Shown piece by piece: positions 42,054 to 50,774 of a stretch of DNA of 64,000 nucleotides. The translations under genes were made by a program, and so were the position numbers. Source of the stretch: JAFGXT01 sp963677165 (lineage in GTDB: Bacteria > Verrucomicrobiota > Lentisphaeria > Victivallales > SZUA-371); contig CAXXSX010000002.1 of NCBI GenBank assembly GCA_963677165.2, positions 1,116,001 to 1,180,000 on the forward strand, in the 5' to 3' direction. The notes below the pieces were generated by a model. It was not told the DNA's origin. It did not search any database and worked only from the letters and a program-made list of their open reading frames with translations. Within the stretch, counting starts at the first letter, position 1. Every line of letters starts with the position of its first letter.

Positions 42054-43937
42054 ATGATTACAAAGACTAAGTTTTTAGCAATATGCGGTATGGCCTTTCT
42101 GGCAGTAACCGGGGTAAATGCACAGTGGGACGTGGCTACACCATCTCCGATGCAGACTCAGGTTCAGCCGCACCTTAATGTTGACATTGATAAAGACACT
42201 GAAGCAGTTCACTTTATCAACACCAACAACGACCCGTTCGTTTTCACCAAAGTATACAAGCTGAAATATGCTGATCCGTACGAAATCCGTCCATATGTTA
42301 TGGCCGCAGTTCGTTCACGCCGTGTTGACGGTAATGAAACAAAAGTTGAAGCCATTAAATATGTTGACGGTACCGGAATGCTGATTGTTTCCGCTGAAGA
42401 ATACCGTTTCAGCAAAGTTCCGAACGGAATGAGCATCGACAGCATTATCGAAGAACTCGACAAACCGGAACTTTCATCTTCCGCTGGAAGAAAGTTCTAT
42501 CTCTACTACCCGAAATATTTCGATTCAGTAACCCTCGCCGGTATTGTTCGTAAAGTTGGTCTGGTTAAGGCTGATGATGAAACAGAACTCGCCGGCGGTA
42601 CTGACCTCGTTACTGCGGATACCGGTCTGAACGCACTGCTGTTCTACACCACTCCTTCATCAGTAAAAACCATTCAGTCTATCCTGAATGAATACGATGG
42701 TCCGACTACTGAAGCGATTGTTAAGTACTCTATCTACGAACTCAGCTATGAAAACGACGGTAACATTGGTGTTGACTTCCAGGCTTGGAAAAACGGCCCG
42801 GGCGCAGACTTGTTCTCTGCTGCTGCACGTTATTCAAGCGGCTGGGACTTTGTCAACAACACTGTTGCAAACTCAACCATCAAGAGTTCTCACACCAACT
42901 TCATCAACTTCAACCCGAAATGGAACTCAAAATACCTGGACTTCCTGGTATCAAAGAGCAAAGCTAAAGTTCTGACTTCAGGTTCTCTCTCTGTCATGAA
43001 CAACTGCACAGCTACTATTTCCAGTACTGTTTCTATTCCGGTTATTGAAGACGGTGAACAGATCGAAAGCAACGTTACCGTTGGCGAGTACATGAGATTA
43101 ACATTTGCATATGACACTAGTGGCTCTCCGTCATATCCCTATAATACATTATCAGCTATAAATCAAAAAGATGGTAGTGCCATTACCTTAAATACTCCAA
43201 CTTCAACTGGTACTGTTGATATGGTTATTACCAGAACAAAAGTCGGCAGCATTTACTATTACAACTTACAGCTAGCAAAGAATTCAGGTTGTAGCTTTTC
43301 CGATGCCTCCAGAGGAAATCTGGGAAATACCTGCAAGGCTTTTGATGTAGAAGTCTCCGAAGTAACCCTGGATGATAATAGTAATGAAGTAACTACCGCT
43401 GTTAGCAGCTGGAGTTCAGACCAGAGCCTGACTATCGCAAAAGATATGACTCGCGTGACTGGTACTACTTCTTTCGGTTTCGAAATGACTATTACCCCGC
43501 AGGTTTGCGACAAAGCAACTACTGTTGATATCGACATGACCAACACTAACCTGATTGGTTTCCTGAGCGATGGTAATGCCCGCACCAGCCAGACCAGCCT
43601 GAAAACTAAAGTAATGGTCGGTAACTCCGGCAAACAGTTCTACATCGGCGGACTTGATAAGAAAGCCCTGGTTAGAAGTGTAAGCAAGGTTCCATACCTC
43701 GGCGATATCCCGGGACTCGGCTGGATCTTCTCCGCTGAATCTGAAGTTGTCAAGAAAAGCCAGATCGTAGCGGTTCTCGAAATCGTTCCGGTTGCTCCTG
43801 ACACCAAGGTATCCAAAAAATACTCTGCGGAAGCTGCAAAGGTTGACAACAAGATCAACAACTTCGGCATCAAAAACAAAGTATTTGACGAAAATGAATA
43901 TGGCTTTGACCAGTATCTGCTGGACAAAGACAAATAA
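42054..43937 (+). CDS. Secretin-like exported protein, tandem copy 2
   Basis: 627 residues, signal peptide cleaved at VNA|Q. Same plan as copy 1: KVYKLKYADPYEI near residue 63, EAIVKYSIYEL, the shared WKNGPGADLF motif at about 244-253, and a secretin end VPYLGDIPGLGWIF at about 546-559. It is longer mainly because of an insertion at about residues 345-450 (DNA 43090-43400) that uses A/T-ending, non-optimal codons unlike the rest of the gene. Probably forms a complex with copy 1 in the outer membrane. No type II ATPase or platform gene is nearby. Confidence 0.7.
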   Translation: MITKTKFLAICGMAFLAVTGVNAQWDVATPSPMQTQVQPHLNVDIDKDTEAVHFINTNNDPFVFTKVYKLKYADPYEIRPYVMAAVRSRRVDGNETKVEAIKYVDGTGMLIVSAEEYRFSKVPNGMSIDSIIEELDKPELSSSAGRKFYLYYPKYFDSVTLAGIVRKVGLVKADDETELAGGTDLVTADTGLNALLFYTTPSSVKTIQSILNEYDGPTTEAIVKYSIYELSYENDGNIGVDFQAWKNGPGADLFSAAARYSSGWDFVNNTVANSTIKSSHTNFINFNPKWNSKYLDFLVSKSKAKVLTSGSLSVMNNCTATISSTVSIPVIEDGEQIESNVTVGEYMRLTFAYDTSGSPSYPYNTLSAINQKDGSAITLNTPTSTGTVDMVITRTKVGSIYYYNLQLAKNSGCSFSDASRGNLGNTCKAFDVEVSEVTLDDNSNEVTTAVSSWSSDQSLTIAKDMTRVTGTTSFGFEMTITPQVCDKATTVDIDMTNTNLIGFLSDGNARTSQTSLKTKVMVGNSGKQFYIGGLDKKALVRSVSKVPYLGDIPGLGWIFSAESEVVKKSQIVAVLEIVPVAPDTKVSKKYSAEAAKVDNKINNFGIKNKVFDENEYGFDQYLLDKDK

Positions 43938-43951
43938 TAAGTCTTCTAGTT

Positions 43952-43985
43952 GAGATATTCCCGTCTGTCTGACGGGAAACTCTCA
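43952..43985 (+). terminator. Hairpin after secretin-like operon
   Basis: GAGA-TA-TTCCCGTC pairs with GACGGGAA-CTCTC across a five-base loop (TGTCT), 15 bp after the stop. It lacks a T-run, so it may protect the 3' end or precede the true terminator at 44003. Confidence 0.5.
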
Positions 43986-44002
43986 TCCCTTCATTGTCGT
44001 GT

Positions 44003-44037
44003 GCGGCTGTCGGTTTTCCGGCAGTCGCAATTTTTTT
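44003..44037 (+). terminator. Intrinsic terminator of the secretin-like operon
   Basis: An 11-bp stem GCGGCTGTCGG / CCGGCAGTCGC (two G-T pairs) with a TTTT loop, followed by AA and seven T's. A classic rho-independent terminator. Confidence 0.85.
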
Positions 44038-44107
44038 GCCGATAAGACCAGTAAGTATGGAATTTTTAACCTTAACAGCTTGATTATTTTATAAAAAGAA
44101 GTAGGTT

Positions 44108-44149
44108 TTTTGTTTTGGGAAACAAAAGTATTTATATACTGTTTATAAT
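44108..44149 (+). promoter_or_regulatory. Promoter region of PPi-phosphofructokinase
   Basis: An 8-bp-arm inverted repeat TTTTGTTT-TGGG-AAACAAAA (44108-44127) precedes a TATAAT -10 (44144-44149), 28 bp before the start codon. The repeat covers the -35 position, suggesting an operator. Confidence 0.4.
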
Positions 44150-44176
44150 TATAATAATCTTATGAAGGAGAAAACC

Positions 44177-45829
44177 ATGAGTTCGATTTCCCCGCTGCAA
44201 AAAGCCAGACTGGCCTACAAACCGAAACTGCCGGTATCTCTGCGTCACGGCGCCGCCGCTGTTAAAATAACTGAAGGCGCTCCAACTGAATCCGTTGCGG
44301 ATCAGGACAGAATTAAAGAACTTTTCCAGGCAACCTATGGTAGCCCGCAGGTTACTTTTGAGCCTGGCGAAGCTTCTGACAGCGTTGCTTTCAATGTCGG
44401 CGTTATTCTGTCCGGTGGACAGGCTCCGGGCGGTCACAACGTTATCGCCGGACTCTTTGATGGTCTGAAATCCATCAACGCCAACAGCAAGCTCTACGGT
44501 TTTCTGAAAGGACCAGATGGTCTGGTTAAAAACGAATATATGGAAATCACTGCTGATGTCATCGATGCTTACCGTAATACCGGTGGTTTCGATATGATCG
44601 GTTCCGGAAGAACTAAGCTCGAAAGCGAAGAACAGTTTGAAACCGGTAAGCTCAACTGCGAAAAACTCGGAATCAGTTCCCTGGTAATTATCGGTGGTGA
44701 TGACTCCAATACCAATGCCTGCCTGCTGGCTGAATACTACAAGAAAAACAATATTCCGATTCAGGTTGTCGGCTGCCCGAAAACAATCGACGGTGACCTT
44801 AAAAATGATTATATCGAAACATCTTTCGGTTTCGACACTGCCTGCCGTGTTTACAGCGAACTGATCGGAAACATCCAGCGCGATGCCAATTCTGCTAAAA
44901 AATACTGGCACTTCATCAAACTGATGGGCCGCAGTGCATCACATATCGCTCTTGAATGTGTACTTCAGACTCAGGCAAATGTCTGCATTATCTCTGAAGA
45001 AGTCGCCTCCCGCAAGCTGACAATCAACGAAATCGTTGATTACATTGTTGATATTGTTGTCAAACGCTCCGCAAAAGGATGCAATTTCGGTGTCGCACTC
45101 ATTCCTGAAGGCCTGATCGAATTCATTCCCGAAATGAAATCTCTGATTGCTGAGCTGAACGATCTGCTAGCCAGAGAAGAAGCTGTTTTCGCTGAACTCA
45201 GTAAAGATGACAAGATCATCTTCCTGAACCAGCACCTCAGTAAAGACGCTTCATTTACTTTCAGTGCATTACCTCAGTCTATTCAGCTTCAGCTCTGCAT
45301 GGAACGCGATCCGCACGGTAATGTTCAGGTATCCCTGATCGAAACCGAAAAGCTTCTGACTGAAATGGTCAGCATGAAACTCAAGGAACTGGCAGCTGAA
45401 GGCCAATACAAAGGTAAATTCAGCGCACAGCATCATTTCTTCGGTTATGAAGGCCGTTGCGCCGCTCCGTCCAACTACGATGCCGATTACTGCTACAGTC
45501 TCGGATTTACCGCTTCCGCACTGCTTAATGCCGGCAAAACCGGATATATGTCATCTGTTCGCAATACCATCAAAGATTCCGACCAGTGGATCGCTGGCGG
45601 TATTCCGATTACCATGATGATGAATATGGAAAGACGCCACGGCGAAGACAAGCCGGTAATCCAGAAAGCTCTGGTAGAGCTTGACGGCGCTCCATTCCTG
45701 AAATTTGTCAGCATGCGTGAAAAATGGGCTGTTGAAACCGATTATGTATACCCAGGTCCGATCCAGTATTTCGGTCCGAGCGAAGTTTGCGATCTGATTA
45801 CTAAAACCATCGAGTTGGAACGCGCATAA
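44177..45829 (+). CDS. pfp: Pyrophosphate-dependent 6-phosphofructokinase
   Basis: 550-residue long-form PFP of the plant/Chlamydia/spirochaete type that interconverts fructose 6-phosphate and fructose 1,6-bisphosphate with pyrophosphate. GGDDSNTNA has the second Asp that marks PPi use (ATP enzymes read GGDG), and the following PKTIDGDL keeps the PPi-type Lys; MGRSASHIALE binds the sugar phosphate. Start ATG 44177 follows AAGGAG; the in-frame ATG 44162 lies upstream of that site. Codon usage is also highly biased, as expected for a glycolytic enzyme. Confidence 0.93.
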   Translation: MSSISPLQKARLAYKPKLPVSLRHGAAAVKITEGAPTESVADQDRIKELFQATYGSPQVTFEPGEASDSVAFNVGVILSGGQAPGGHNVIAGLFDGLKSINANSKLYGFLKGPDGLVKNEYMEITADVIDAYRNTGGFDMIGSGRTKLESEEQFETGKLNCEKLGISSLVIIGGDDSNTNACLLAEYYKKNNIPIQVVGCPKTIDGDLKNDYIETSFGFDTACRVYSELIGNIQRDANSAKKYWHFIKLMGRSASHIALECVLQTQANVCIISEEVASRKLTINEIVDYIVDIVVKRSAKGCNFGVALIPEGLIEFIPEMKSLIAELNDLLAREEAVFAELSKDDKIIFLNQHLSKDASFTFSALPQSIQLQLCMERDPHGNVQVSLIETEKLLTEMVSMKLKELAAEGQYKGKFSAQHHFFGYEGRCAAPSNYDADYCYSLGFTASALLNAGKTGYMSSVRNTIKDSDQWIAGGIPITMMMNMERRHGEDKPVIQKALVELDGAPFLKFVSMREKWAVETDYVYPGPIQYFGPSEVCDLITKTIELERA

Positions 45830-45836
45830 TATCGGA

Positions 45837-45878
45837 TATATTTTGAGGCTGATTGCAAAATGTCAGCCTCGAAATATA
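45837..45878 (+). terminator. Hairpin after pfp
   Basis: ATATTTTGAGGCTGA pairs with TCAGCCTCGAAATAT around a short loop, 8 bp after the stop. It lacks a T-tract on the 3' side, so is a likely but not certain terminator. Confidence 0.6.
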
Positions 45879-45973
45879 GAAACAACGGAAATATGACGGA
45901 GAAATGACGACTGGTTACAGGTAGTCATTTCTTTAATTAATATGGCGTTTTTTAACGCTGAAGGAGAAACATT

Positions 45974-46282
45974 ATGAGTGGTAAAGTTGACATTGATGTC
46001 GGCTATGTGGCTCAGCTCGCGAGACTGGAGCTCGACGACGAAACCAGAGCGCGTCTGCAGCACGACCTCGAAGACATTCTCGGCTACATTGAGCAACTTG
46101 ATGAACTCGATGTTTCCGATATTGAACCTACCGCCCACGCGGCTGCGCTGACCAATGTCTGGCGCGAAGATTCCGCCGGCGAAACTTTTGACCGTGACGT
46201 TATGCTTAAAAACGCTCCGGCCGTAATCGACGACGAACTGATTAAAGTGCCGAAAGTTCTGCCGGGAGAGGAGATGTCATGA
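45974..46282 (+). CDS. gatC: Asp/Glu-tRNA amidotransferase subunit C
   Basis: 102 residues, typical GatC: VAQLARLELDDE near the N-terminus, then LEDILGYIEQLDELDV and TAHAAALTNVWRED. It stabilises GatA-GatB in the complex that converts mischarged Glu-tRNA(Gln) and Asp-tRNA(Asn). AAGGAG lies before ATG. It overlaps gatA by ATGA. gatB is not adjacent. Confidence 0.93.
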   Translation: MSGKVDIDVGYVAQLARLELDDETRARLQHDLEDILGYIEQLDELDVSDIEPTAHAAALTNVWREDSAGETFDRDVMLKNAPAVIDDELIKVPKVLPGEEMS

Positions 46283-47760
46283 TGAATCCGGATGTAAAAA
46301 CTCTTACTGTCAGACAAGCTGCCGACGGACTCGCCGACGGTTCCTTTTCATCGGTCGAACTCTGTAAAGCGTACCTTGACCGGATCGACAGCGTTGATGA
46401 TAAAATCAAGGCCTTTTTGAAACTTAATAATGACGCAGTGATGGCTCAGGCGGAAGCGGCTGATAAACGTCGTGCTTCCGGAAGTCAACTCAGCGAATTT
46501 GACGGTGTTCCAATTGGTATTAAAGACTGTATTGTTGCTGAAGGCGAAACTTGCAGTTGCGCATCGAAAATTTTGGCTCCGGTTGAATCTCCATACGATG
46601 CAACCGTGGTTGCCAAGCTCAGAGCTCATGGATTTATTCCAATGGGACGTCTCAATATGGATGAATTCGCCATGGGTTCTTCCACAGAAAACAGTGCCTG
46701 GCAGAAAACCTGTAATCCCTGGGATACTTCAAGAGTTCCCGGTGGTTCCAGCGGTGGTTCAGCAGCTTCTGTAGCAGCTTCGGAAGTTCCGGTCTCCCTC
46801 GGTTCCGATACTGGTGGTTCTATTCGTCAGCCCGCAGCATTCTGTGGTGTTGTCGGACTGAAACCAACTTACGGGCGTGTTTCACGTTATGGTCTGGTGG
46901 CTTTTGCTTCCTCGCTTGATCAGATTGGACCTCTGGCAAAGGATGTTCTTGACGCGGCTATTATTCTTGATACTATCGGCGGACATGATCCAAAAGACTG
47001 TTCTTCTCTGCCAGAAAGCTGCGGCGGCTTCGCTGAAGCTGTTACAAATGCGGCAGGTCAAGACATGAAAGGACTGAAAATCGGACTGCCAAAAGAATAT
47101 TTTGAATATGAATCATCCCCCGGCGTGAAAAAAGCACTGGAATCATCCATTGAAACCATGAAAAAACTCGGTGCCGAGTTTGTCGATGTCTCATTGCCTC
47201 ATACCAAATACGCTGTCGCGACTTATTACATTATTGCGACCGCAGAAGCCAGCGCCAACCTGGCACGCTTTGACGGCATCAGATACGGCGACCGTGATAT
47301 GGAGGCGGGCGACCTGCTTGCAACCTACTTCAAATCACGCGGAAAAGGATTCGGTGATGAAGTGAAACGCCGTATCATTCTTGGAACATATGTTCTAAGC
47401 AGTGGTTACTATGACGCGTTCTATTCCAAGGCTCAGAAAGTGAGGACCTTGATTCGCCGCGATTTTGAGGACGCTCTTAAACAGTGCGATGTAATTCTCA
47501 CACCGGTAACACCTTCAACCGCTTTTAAATTCGGCGAAAAAGCTGATCCGTTGCAAATGTATCTGGCGGATATTTTTACGATTGCACTTAATCTTTCCGG
47601 TAACTGCGGAATCAGTGTTCCAGCAGGAATAGAGGAAGAAAGCGGCATGCCGGTAGGAATGCAGTTTATTGCTCCCGCCCTAGGCGAAGAACAATTATTG
47701 ACTACCGCGCGGAAATTTGAACTTAATCGAGATCAAAAAGTATTTTCCGCAAACATATAA
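46279..47760 (+). CDS. gatA: Asp/Glu-tRNA amidotransferase subunit A
   Basis: 493-residue amidase-signature protein that releases ammonia from glutamine for tRNA-dependent amidation. The Lys-cisSer-Ser triad is Lys82 (GIKDC), Ser157 (GGSSGGSAAS) and Ser181 (DTGGSIRQP), with the same spacings (75 and 24) as the Staphylococcus enzyme. ATG 46279 overlaps the gatC stop, showing coupling. A strong terminator follows 13 bp after the stop, so gatC-gatA is a complete transcription unit with gatB elsewhere. Confidence 0.94.
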   Translation: MMNPDVKTLTVRQAADGLADGSFSSVELCKAYLDRIDSVDDKIKAFLKLNNDAVMAQAEAADKRRASGSQLSEFDGVPIGIKDCIVAEGETCSCASKILAPVESPYDATVVAKLRAHGFIPMGRLNMDEFAMGSSTENSAWQKTCNPWDTSRVPGGSSGGSAASVAASEVPVSLGSDTGGSIRQPAAFCGVVGLKPTYGRVSRYGLVAFASSLDQIGPLAKDVLDAAIILDTIGGHDPKDCSSLPESCGGFAEAVTNAAGQDMKGLKIGLPKEYFEYESSPGVKKALESSIETMKKLGAEFVDVSLPHTKYAVATYYIIATAEASANLARFDGIRYGDRDMEAGDLLATYFKSRGKGFGDEVKRRIILGTYVLSSGYYDAFYSKAQKVRTLIRRDFEDALKQCDVILTPVTPSTAFKFGEKADPLQMYLADIFTIALNLSGNCGISVPAGIEEESGMPVGMQFIAPALGEEQLLTTARKFELNRDQKVFSANI

Positions 47761-47772
47761 GTTGTTATCTCT

Positions 47773-47805
47773 TCCGGCTGAAAAAAATTCAGCCGGATTT
47801 TTTTT
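47773..47805 (+). terminator. Intrinsic terminator of gatCA
   Basis: Perfect 10-bp stem TCCGGCTGAA / TTCAGCCGGA with a 5-nt loop, followed by eight T's. Confidence 0.9.
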
Positions 47806-47824
47806 ATAAAAAAAAGGGGGACTT

Positions 47825-48733
47825 ATGCGTAAATATCTGATAGGATTACTGGTTGCGGCAAGTTTTCAACACCTTGCCGCAGAAGAAATTGTGCCTTTCA
47901 ACAATTTAAAACCCAGAACTCTCGCCACCGGAATGAAATTTACAGAAGGACCGGTGTGGGACAATAATCGCAAAGCGTTGATTTTCAGCGATATCCCTCG
48001 TAATGCATTAATGAAATGGAGCGAATCCGGCGGACTAAATATACTTAATCCTGACAGCAAGCAGACAAACGGAAATTTGCTGGATGCCAAAGGAAATATC
48101 GTCAGCTGCCGTCACCATGCCCGCGATCTGGCCATTATCACGCCAGACGGAAAAGTAATGCCGATTCCCATGCTCTATAATGGTAAAAAGTTAAATTCTC
48201 CCAACGACCTGGCTATTGATCCCCAAGGCCGAATCTGGTTTACTGACCCGACATACGGTTTGGGAAAACGAAAAAAAGAACAGCCATTAAACGGGGTATA
48301 CCGTTATGATCCAACAAATAAAAAGCTGAATTTAATGGCTTCCGACTTTCATATGCCAAACGGAATTTGCTTTTCTCCGAACTGGAAGAAGCTTTATATT
48401 GCCGATTCTTCTCCAAAAATCGCTCATGTCAGAAAATTTGAGGTAAAACCGGATGGCTCTCTTTCCAAAGGCAAAGTTTTCTGTAAAATTGCGAAAGGCG
48501 TTCCTGACGGCATGCGCTGCGATTCCAAAGGCAAATTATACGTTACATCAGGGGAGGGCGTTCATGTTTTTAATCCTGATGGCAGTCATGCCGGTCTGAT
48601 CAAAACAGATCTTGCTCCATCGAACCTGTGCTTTGGCGGGCCTGATGGAAAGGATCTTTATATTACCGCCAGAAGTAAACTATATAAAGTCAGAATAGGA
48701 CAGACCGGAGCGGGCCTGCCAATAAAAAAATAG
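47825..48733 (+). CDS. Exported SMP-30/gluconolactonase-like protein
   Basis: 302 residues with a signal peptide ending LAA|EE. Six-bladed propeller of the SGL family. The metal ligands are recognisable: Glu in KFTEGPVW, Asn in NSPNDLAID, Asn in HMPNGICF and Asp in GVPDGMRCD. The family hydrolyses aldonolactones or related esters, here in the periplasm or outside. GGGGG lies before ATG. It is 10 bp ahead of the deacetylase and probably co-transcribed with it, forming a small carbohydrate unit. Confidence 0.85.
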   Translation: MRKYLIGLLVAASFQHLAAEEIVPFNNLKPRTLATGMKFTEGPVWDNNRKALIFSDIPRNALMKWSESGGLNILNPDSKQTNGNLLDAKGNIVSCRHHARDLAIITPDGKVMPIPMLYNGKKLNSPNDLAIDPQGRIWFTDPTYGLGKRKKEQPLNGVYRYDPTNKKLNLMASDFHMPNGICFSPNWKKLYIADSSPKIAHVRKFEVKPDGSLSKGKVFCKIAKGVPDGMRCDSKGKLYVTSGEGVHVFNPDGSHAGLIKTDLAPSNLCFGGPDGKDLYITARSKLYKVRIGQTGAGLPIKK

Positions 48734-48743
48734 GAAATATCCA

Positions 48744-49544
48744 ATGAAAAGAATAGATTTTATGTGGCCGCAAGGCATGGAAGGTTGTCTCACTACCAGC
48801 TGGGATGATGGAACATTTTTTGACCGCAGACTGGTAGAAATCTTTAATAAAAACGGCATCAAAGGAACATTTAACCTCAACAGCGGAAAATTTGATTCAA
48901 CGGAAAGGTATATTGAAGCCAAAGAAGTACCTTCCCTTTATGCCGGACATGAAGTTGCCGTTCACACCGTAACCCATCCCTGGCTGCAGCGTCAGTCCAG
49001 CGACATGATTCTGACCGAAGTAATTGAGGACCGGCGTATACTGGAAGACCTCGTTGGTTATCCTGTCAAAGGCATGGCCCTGCCATTCGGTTCCCAGGAT
49101 GAAAGAGTAAGCGCAATTCTCAAGGCTGCCGGTATTAAATATGTCCGTCCAACCCGCAAAAGCGATCAACCGTTTGCTCTGCCCGGAAACTTTATGGACT
49201 GGGGCGTGACCTGCCATCATAATGCAGACCTGAAGCTTCTCTGGAAGGAATTTATCGATTATAAACGCAATACTGACAAAATTTTCTATCTGTGGGGACA
49301 TAGTTATGAATTTGATGGTAACGACAATTGGGAACACATTGAAGAGTTTTGTGAACTAGCTTCTCAAAGTAAAAATATCTGGTTTGCTACGAATATGGAA
49401 GTATTCGATTATGTATGCGCCTGGCGCCATCTGGAATGCTCCGTAGACGGCAGTATCTACCGTAACACTTCGGCACAAACTTTATGGTTTAAGTTTGAAG
49501 ACGAAGTTAAATCCATCGCACCTCTTGCAACCGTAAAACTCTAA
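48744..49544 (+). CDS. Polysaccharide deacetylase family protein (NodB domain)
   Basis: 266 residues, no signal peptide. CE4-type motifs: TSWDDG (catalytic base and metal Asp) near residue 18 and HTVTHPW (two metal His) near 73, followed by MALPFGSQDERV. Such enzymes remove acetyl groups from sugars; the lack of a signal peptide suggests a cytoplasmic small substrate. The C-terminal part is not recognised. Follows the lactonase by 10 bp. Confidence 0.82.
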   Translation: MKRIDFMWPQGMEGCLTTSWDDGTFFDRRLVEIFNKNGIKGTFNLNSGKFDSTERYIEAKEVPSLYAGHEVAVHTVTHPWLQRQSSDMILTEVIEDRRILEDLVGYPVKGMALPFGSQDERVSAILKAAGIKYVRPTRKSDQPFALPGNFMDWGVTCHHNADLKLLWKEFIDYKRNTDKIFYLWGHSYEFDGNDNWEHIEEFCELASQSKNIWFATNMEVFDYVCAWRHLECSVDGSIYRNTSAQTLWFKFEDEVKSIAPLATVKL

Positions 49545-49568
49545 TCGGTATAAAACTCATACTATTGG

Positions 49569-49608
49569 TTCCTCGGCTATTTTTATAGGCGAGGAATGTC
49601 TTATTTTT
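49569..49608 (+). terminator. Intrinsic terminator after the deacetylase gene
   Basis: TTCCTCGGCTAT pairs with ATAGGCGAGGAA (one mismatch) around TTTT, followed by TGTCTTATTTTT. Confidence 0.8.
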
Positions 49609-49650
49609 ACCAGATCGTTTCAGATACTTTTTTTGCAATATAACCATAAA

Positions 49651-49720
49651 ATAACGGAATAAATTACGCAGAAAAAGTAAAAATGACGGACAAACAACGG
49701 AAAATTAACGGAAAAAATTG
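49651..49720. repeat. CGGAA/CCGTT-type dispersed repeat, degenerate copy
   Basis: Contains AATAACGGAATAAA, AAATGACGGACAAACAACGG and AATTAACGG, spaced motif copies of the family seen at 8663, 19197, 34192, 57415 and 59886. Lies between convergent genes. Confidence 0.35.
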
Positions 49721-49773
49721 TCTAAATTATTAAGATAATTCGGCAGGGAATAAATCGTAAGTTTTTTTACGAA

Positions 49774-50667
49774 TTAATGATTCCATTCGGCAAGCTTATT
49801 TTCGATAAAAGCAATGATTTCCTGGTGCTCTTTTTTGCCGTCACCTTCAATCGTAAACGGTTTCCCGAATTCAAAATAAACTTCTTTGTCCCTTCTAATC
49901 GGTCCTAAGTCTTTTAGATATTTTCCATTGGTCAGGAAGTCTGTTTTAAGGGCAAAAGGAATTACCGGCACATCCGCTCGCTTGGCAAGCTTAATGCCGA
50001 TCGTATTGAATTTTTTCGGATCAAATTCGGCTGCTCGTGTAGATTGGGGAAATAAAATGATTGATTTTCCCGATTTGAGTGTTGCAACCCCTTCCTTCAT
50101 TACGATTCTGAGGTCATCGCGTGGATTCTCACGGCCAACAGGAATTGCCCCCAGTGATCTCATAATATTTCCGAAGAACGGAACTTTCAGTAAGCTTTCT
50201 TTGATAACGAAAGTAAAGTCACGTCTTGGTCGGGCAATTGAATGAAAGATGGCAGTTTCAAGCAGGCTCATATGGTTACCAATAAGCATAACCGGGCCAT
50301 CAACCGCGGTAAGGTTGTTTAAACCACGAAGGTGAATTTTTCCCCCGCATTTTTCAATCAGTTTAAGATTTTTATTGGAATAAAACACCTGTCTCTCACC
50401 GTCAAGTTTTCCTGCCTTGGCACAACTCCCTGAACGGGAAAAGATTAAAAAGTTGCGAATATAGAATGACCATCTTGTTCCAAAAGCAACAAAGCGGTCT
50501 ATAAAGTCGCGTTTGCAATTATCAGGCGTATCATAACTGTCTTCGGTAAATAAATTCTGCATTTTTTGAGTCTTTTGCTCTGTTTCCGGGCAACGTCTTA
50601 TTGCAGAATAAGCCGAAACAGCATCCTTTTTTATATCAGCATCTAACATTAAACTAAAATCCAACAT
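49774..50667 (-). CDS. PlsC-like 1-acyl-glycerol-3-phosphate acyltransferase, variant motifs
   Basis: 297 residues with a LPLAT domain over about 120-280. The catalytic block reads GNHMSLLET, that is His-x4-Glu instead of the usual His-x4-Asp, and motif III reads LFPQSTRAAEF instead of FPEGTR. Motif IV is VPVIPFALK. The variant keeps an acid at the partner position, so activity is plausible; the acceptor may differ from lysophosphatidate. The N-terminal 110 residues are not recognised and the start is uncertain, with other ATGs at 50649 and 50562 and no clear ribosome site. Confidence 0.75.
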   Translation of the reverse strand: MLDFSLMLDADIKKDAVSAYSAIRRCPETEQKTQKMQNLFTEDSYDTPDNCKRDFIDRFVAFGTRWSFYIRNFLIFSRSGSCAKAGKLDGERQVFYSNKNLKLIEKCGGKIHLRGLNNLTAVDGPVMLIGNHMSLLETAIFHSIARPRRDFTFVIKESLLKVPFFGNIMRSLGAIPVGRENPRDDLRIVMKEGVATLKSGKSIILFPQSTRAAEFDPKKFNTIGIKLAKRADVPVIPFALKTDFLTNGKYLKDLGPIRRDKEVYFEFGKPFTIEGDGKKEHQEIIAFIENKLAEWNH

Positions 50668-50774
50668 AACTTTAACAGTAAGCTGATAATATATGGCGGG
50701 TTATACCAAATACAAATAGGATTGCTACAATAAACAATCAAAATAAGCTCAAAATCAGTAATAATAAAGAAATG

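Noticed and set aside
44132..44911. A 259-codon open frame opposite pfp
   Set aside because: It is antisense to a clearly conserved gene with biased codons, which creates long reverse frames; no family resemblance.
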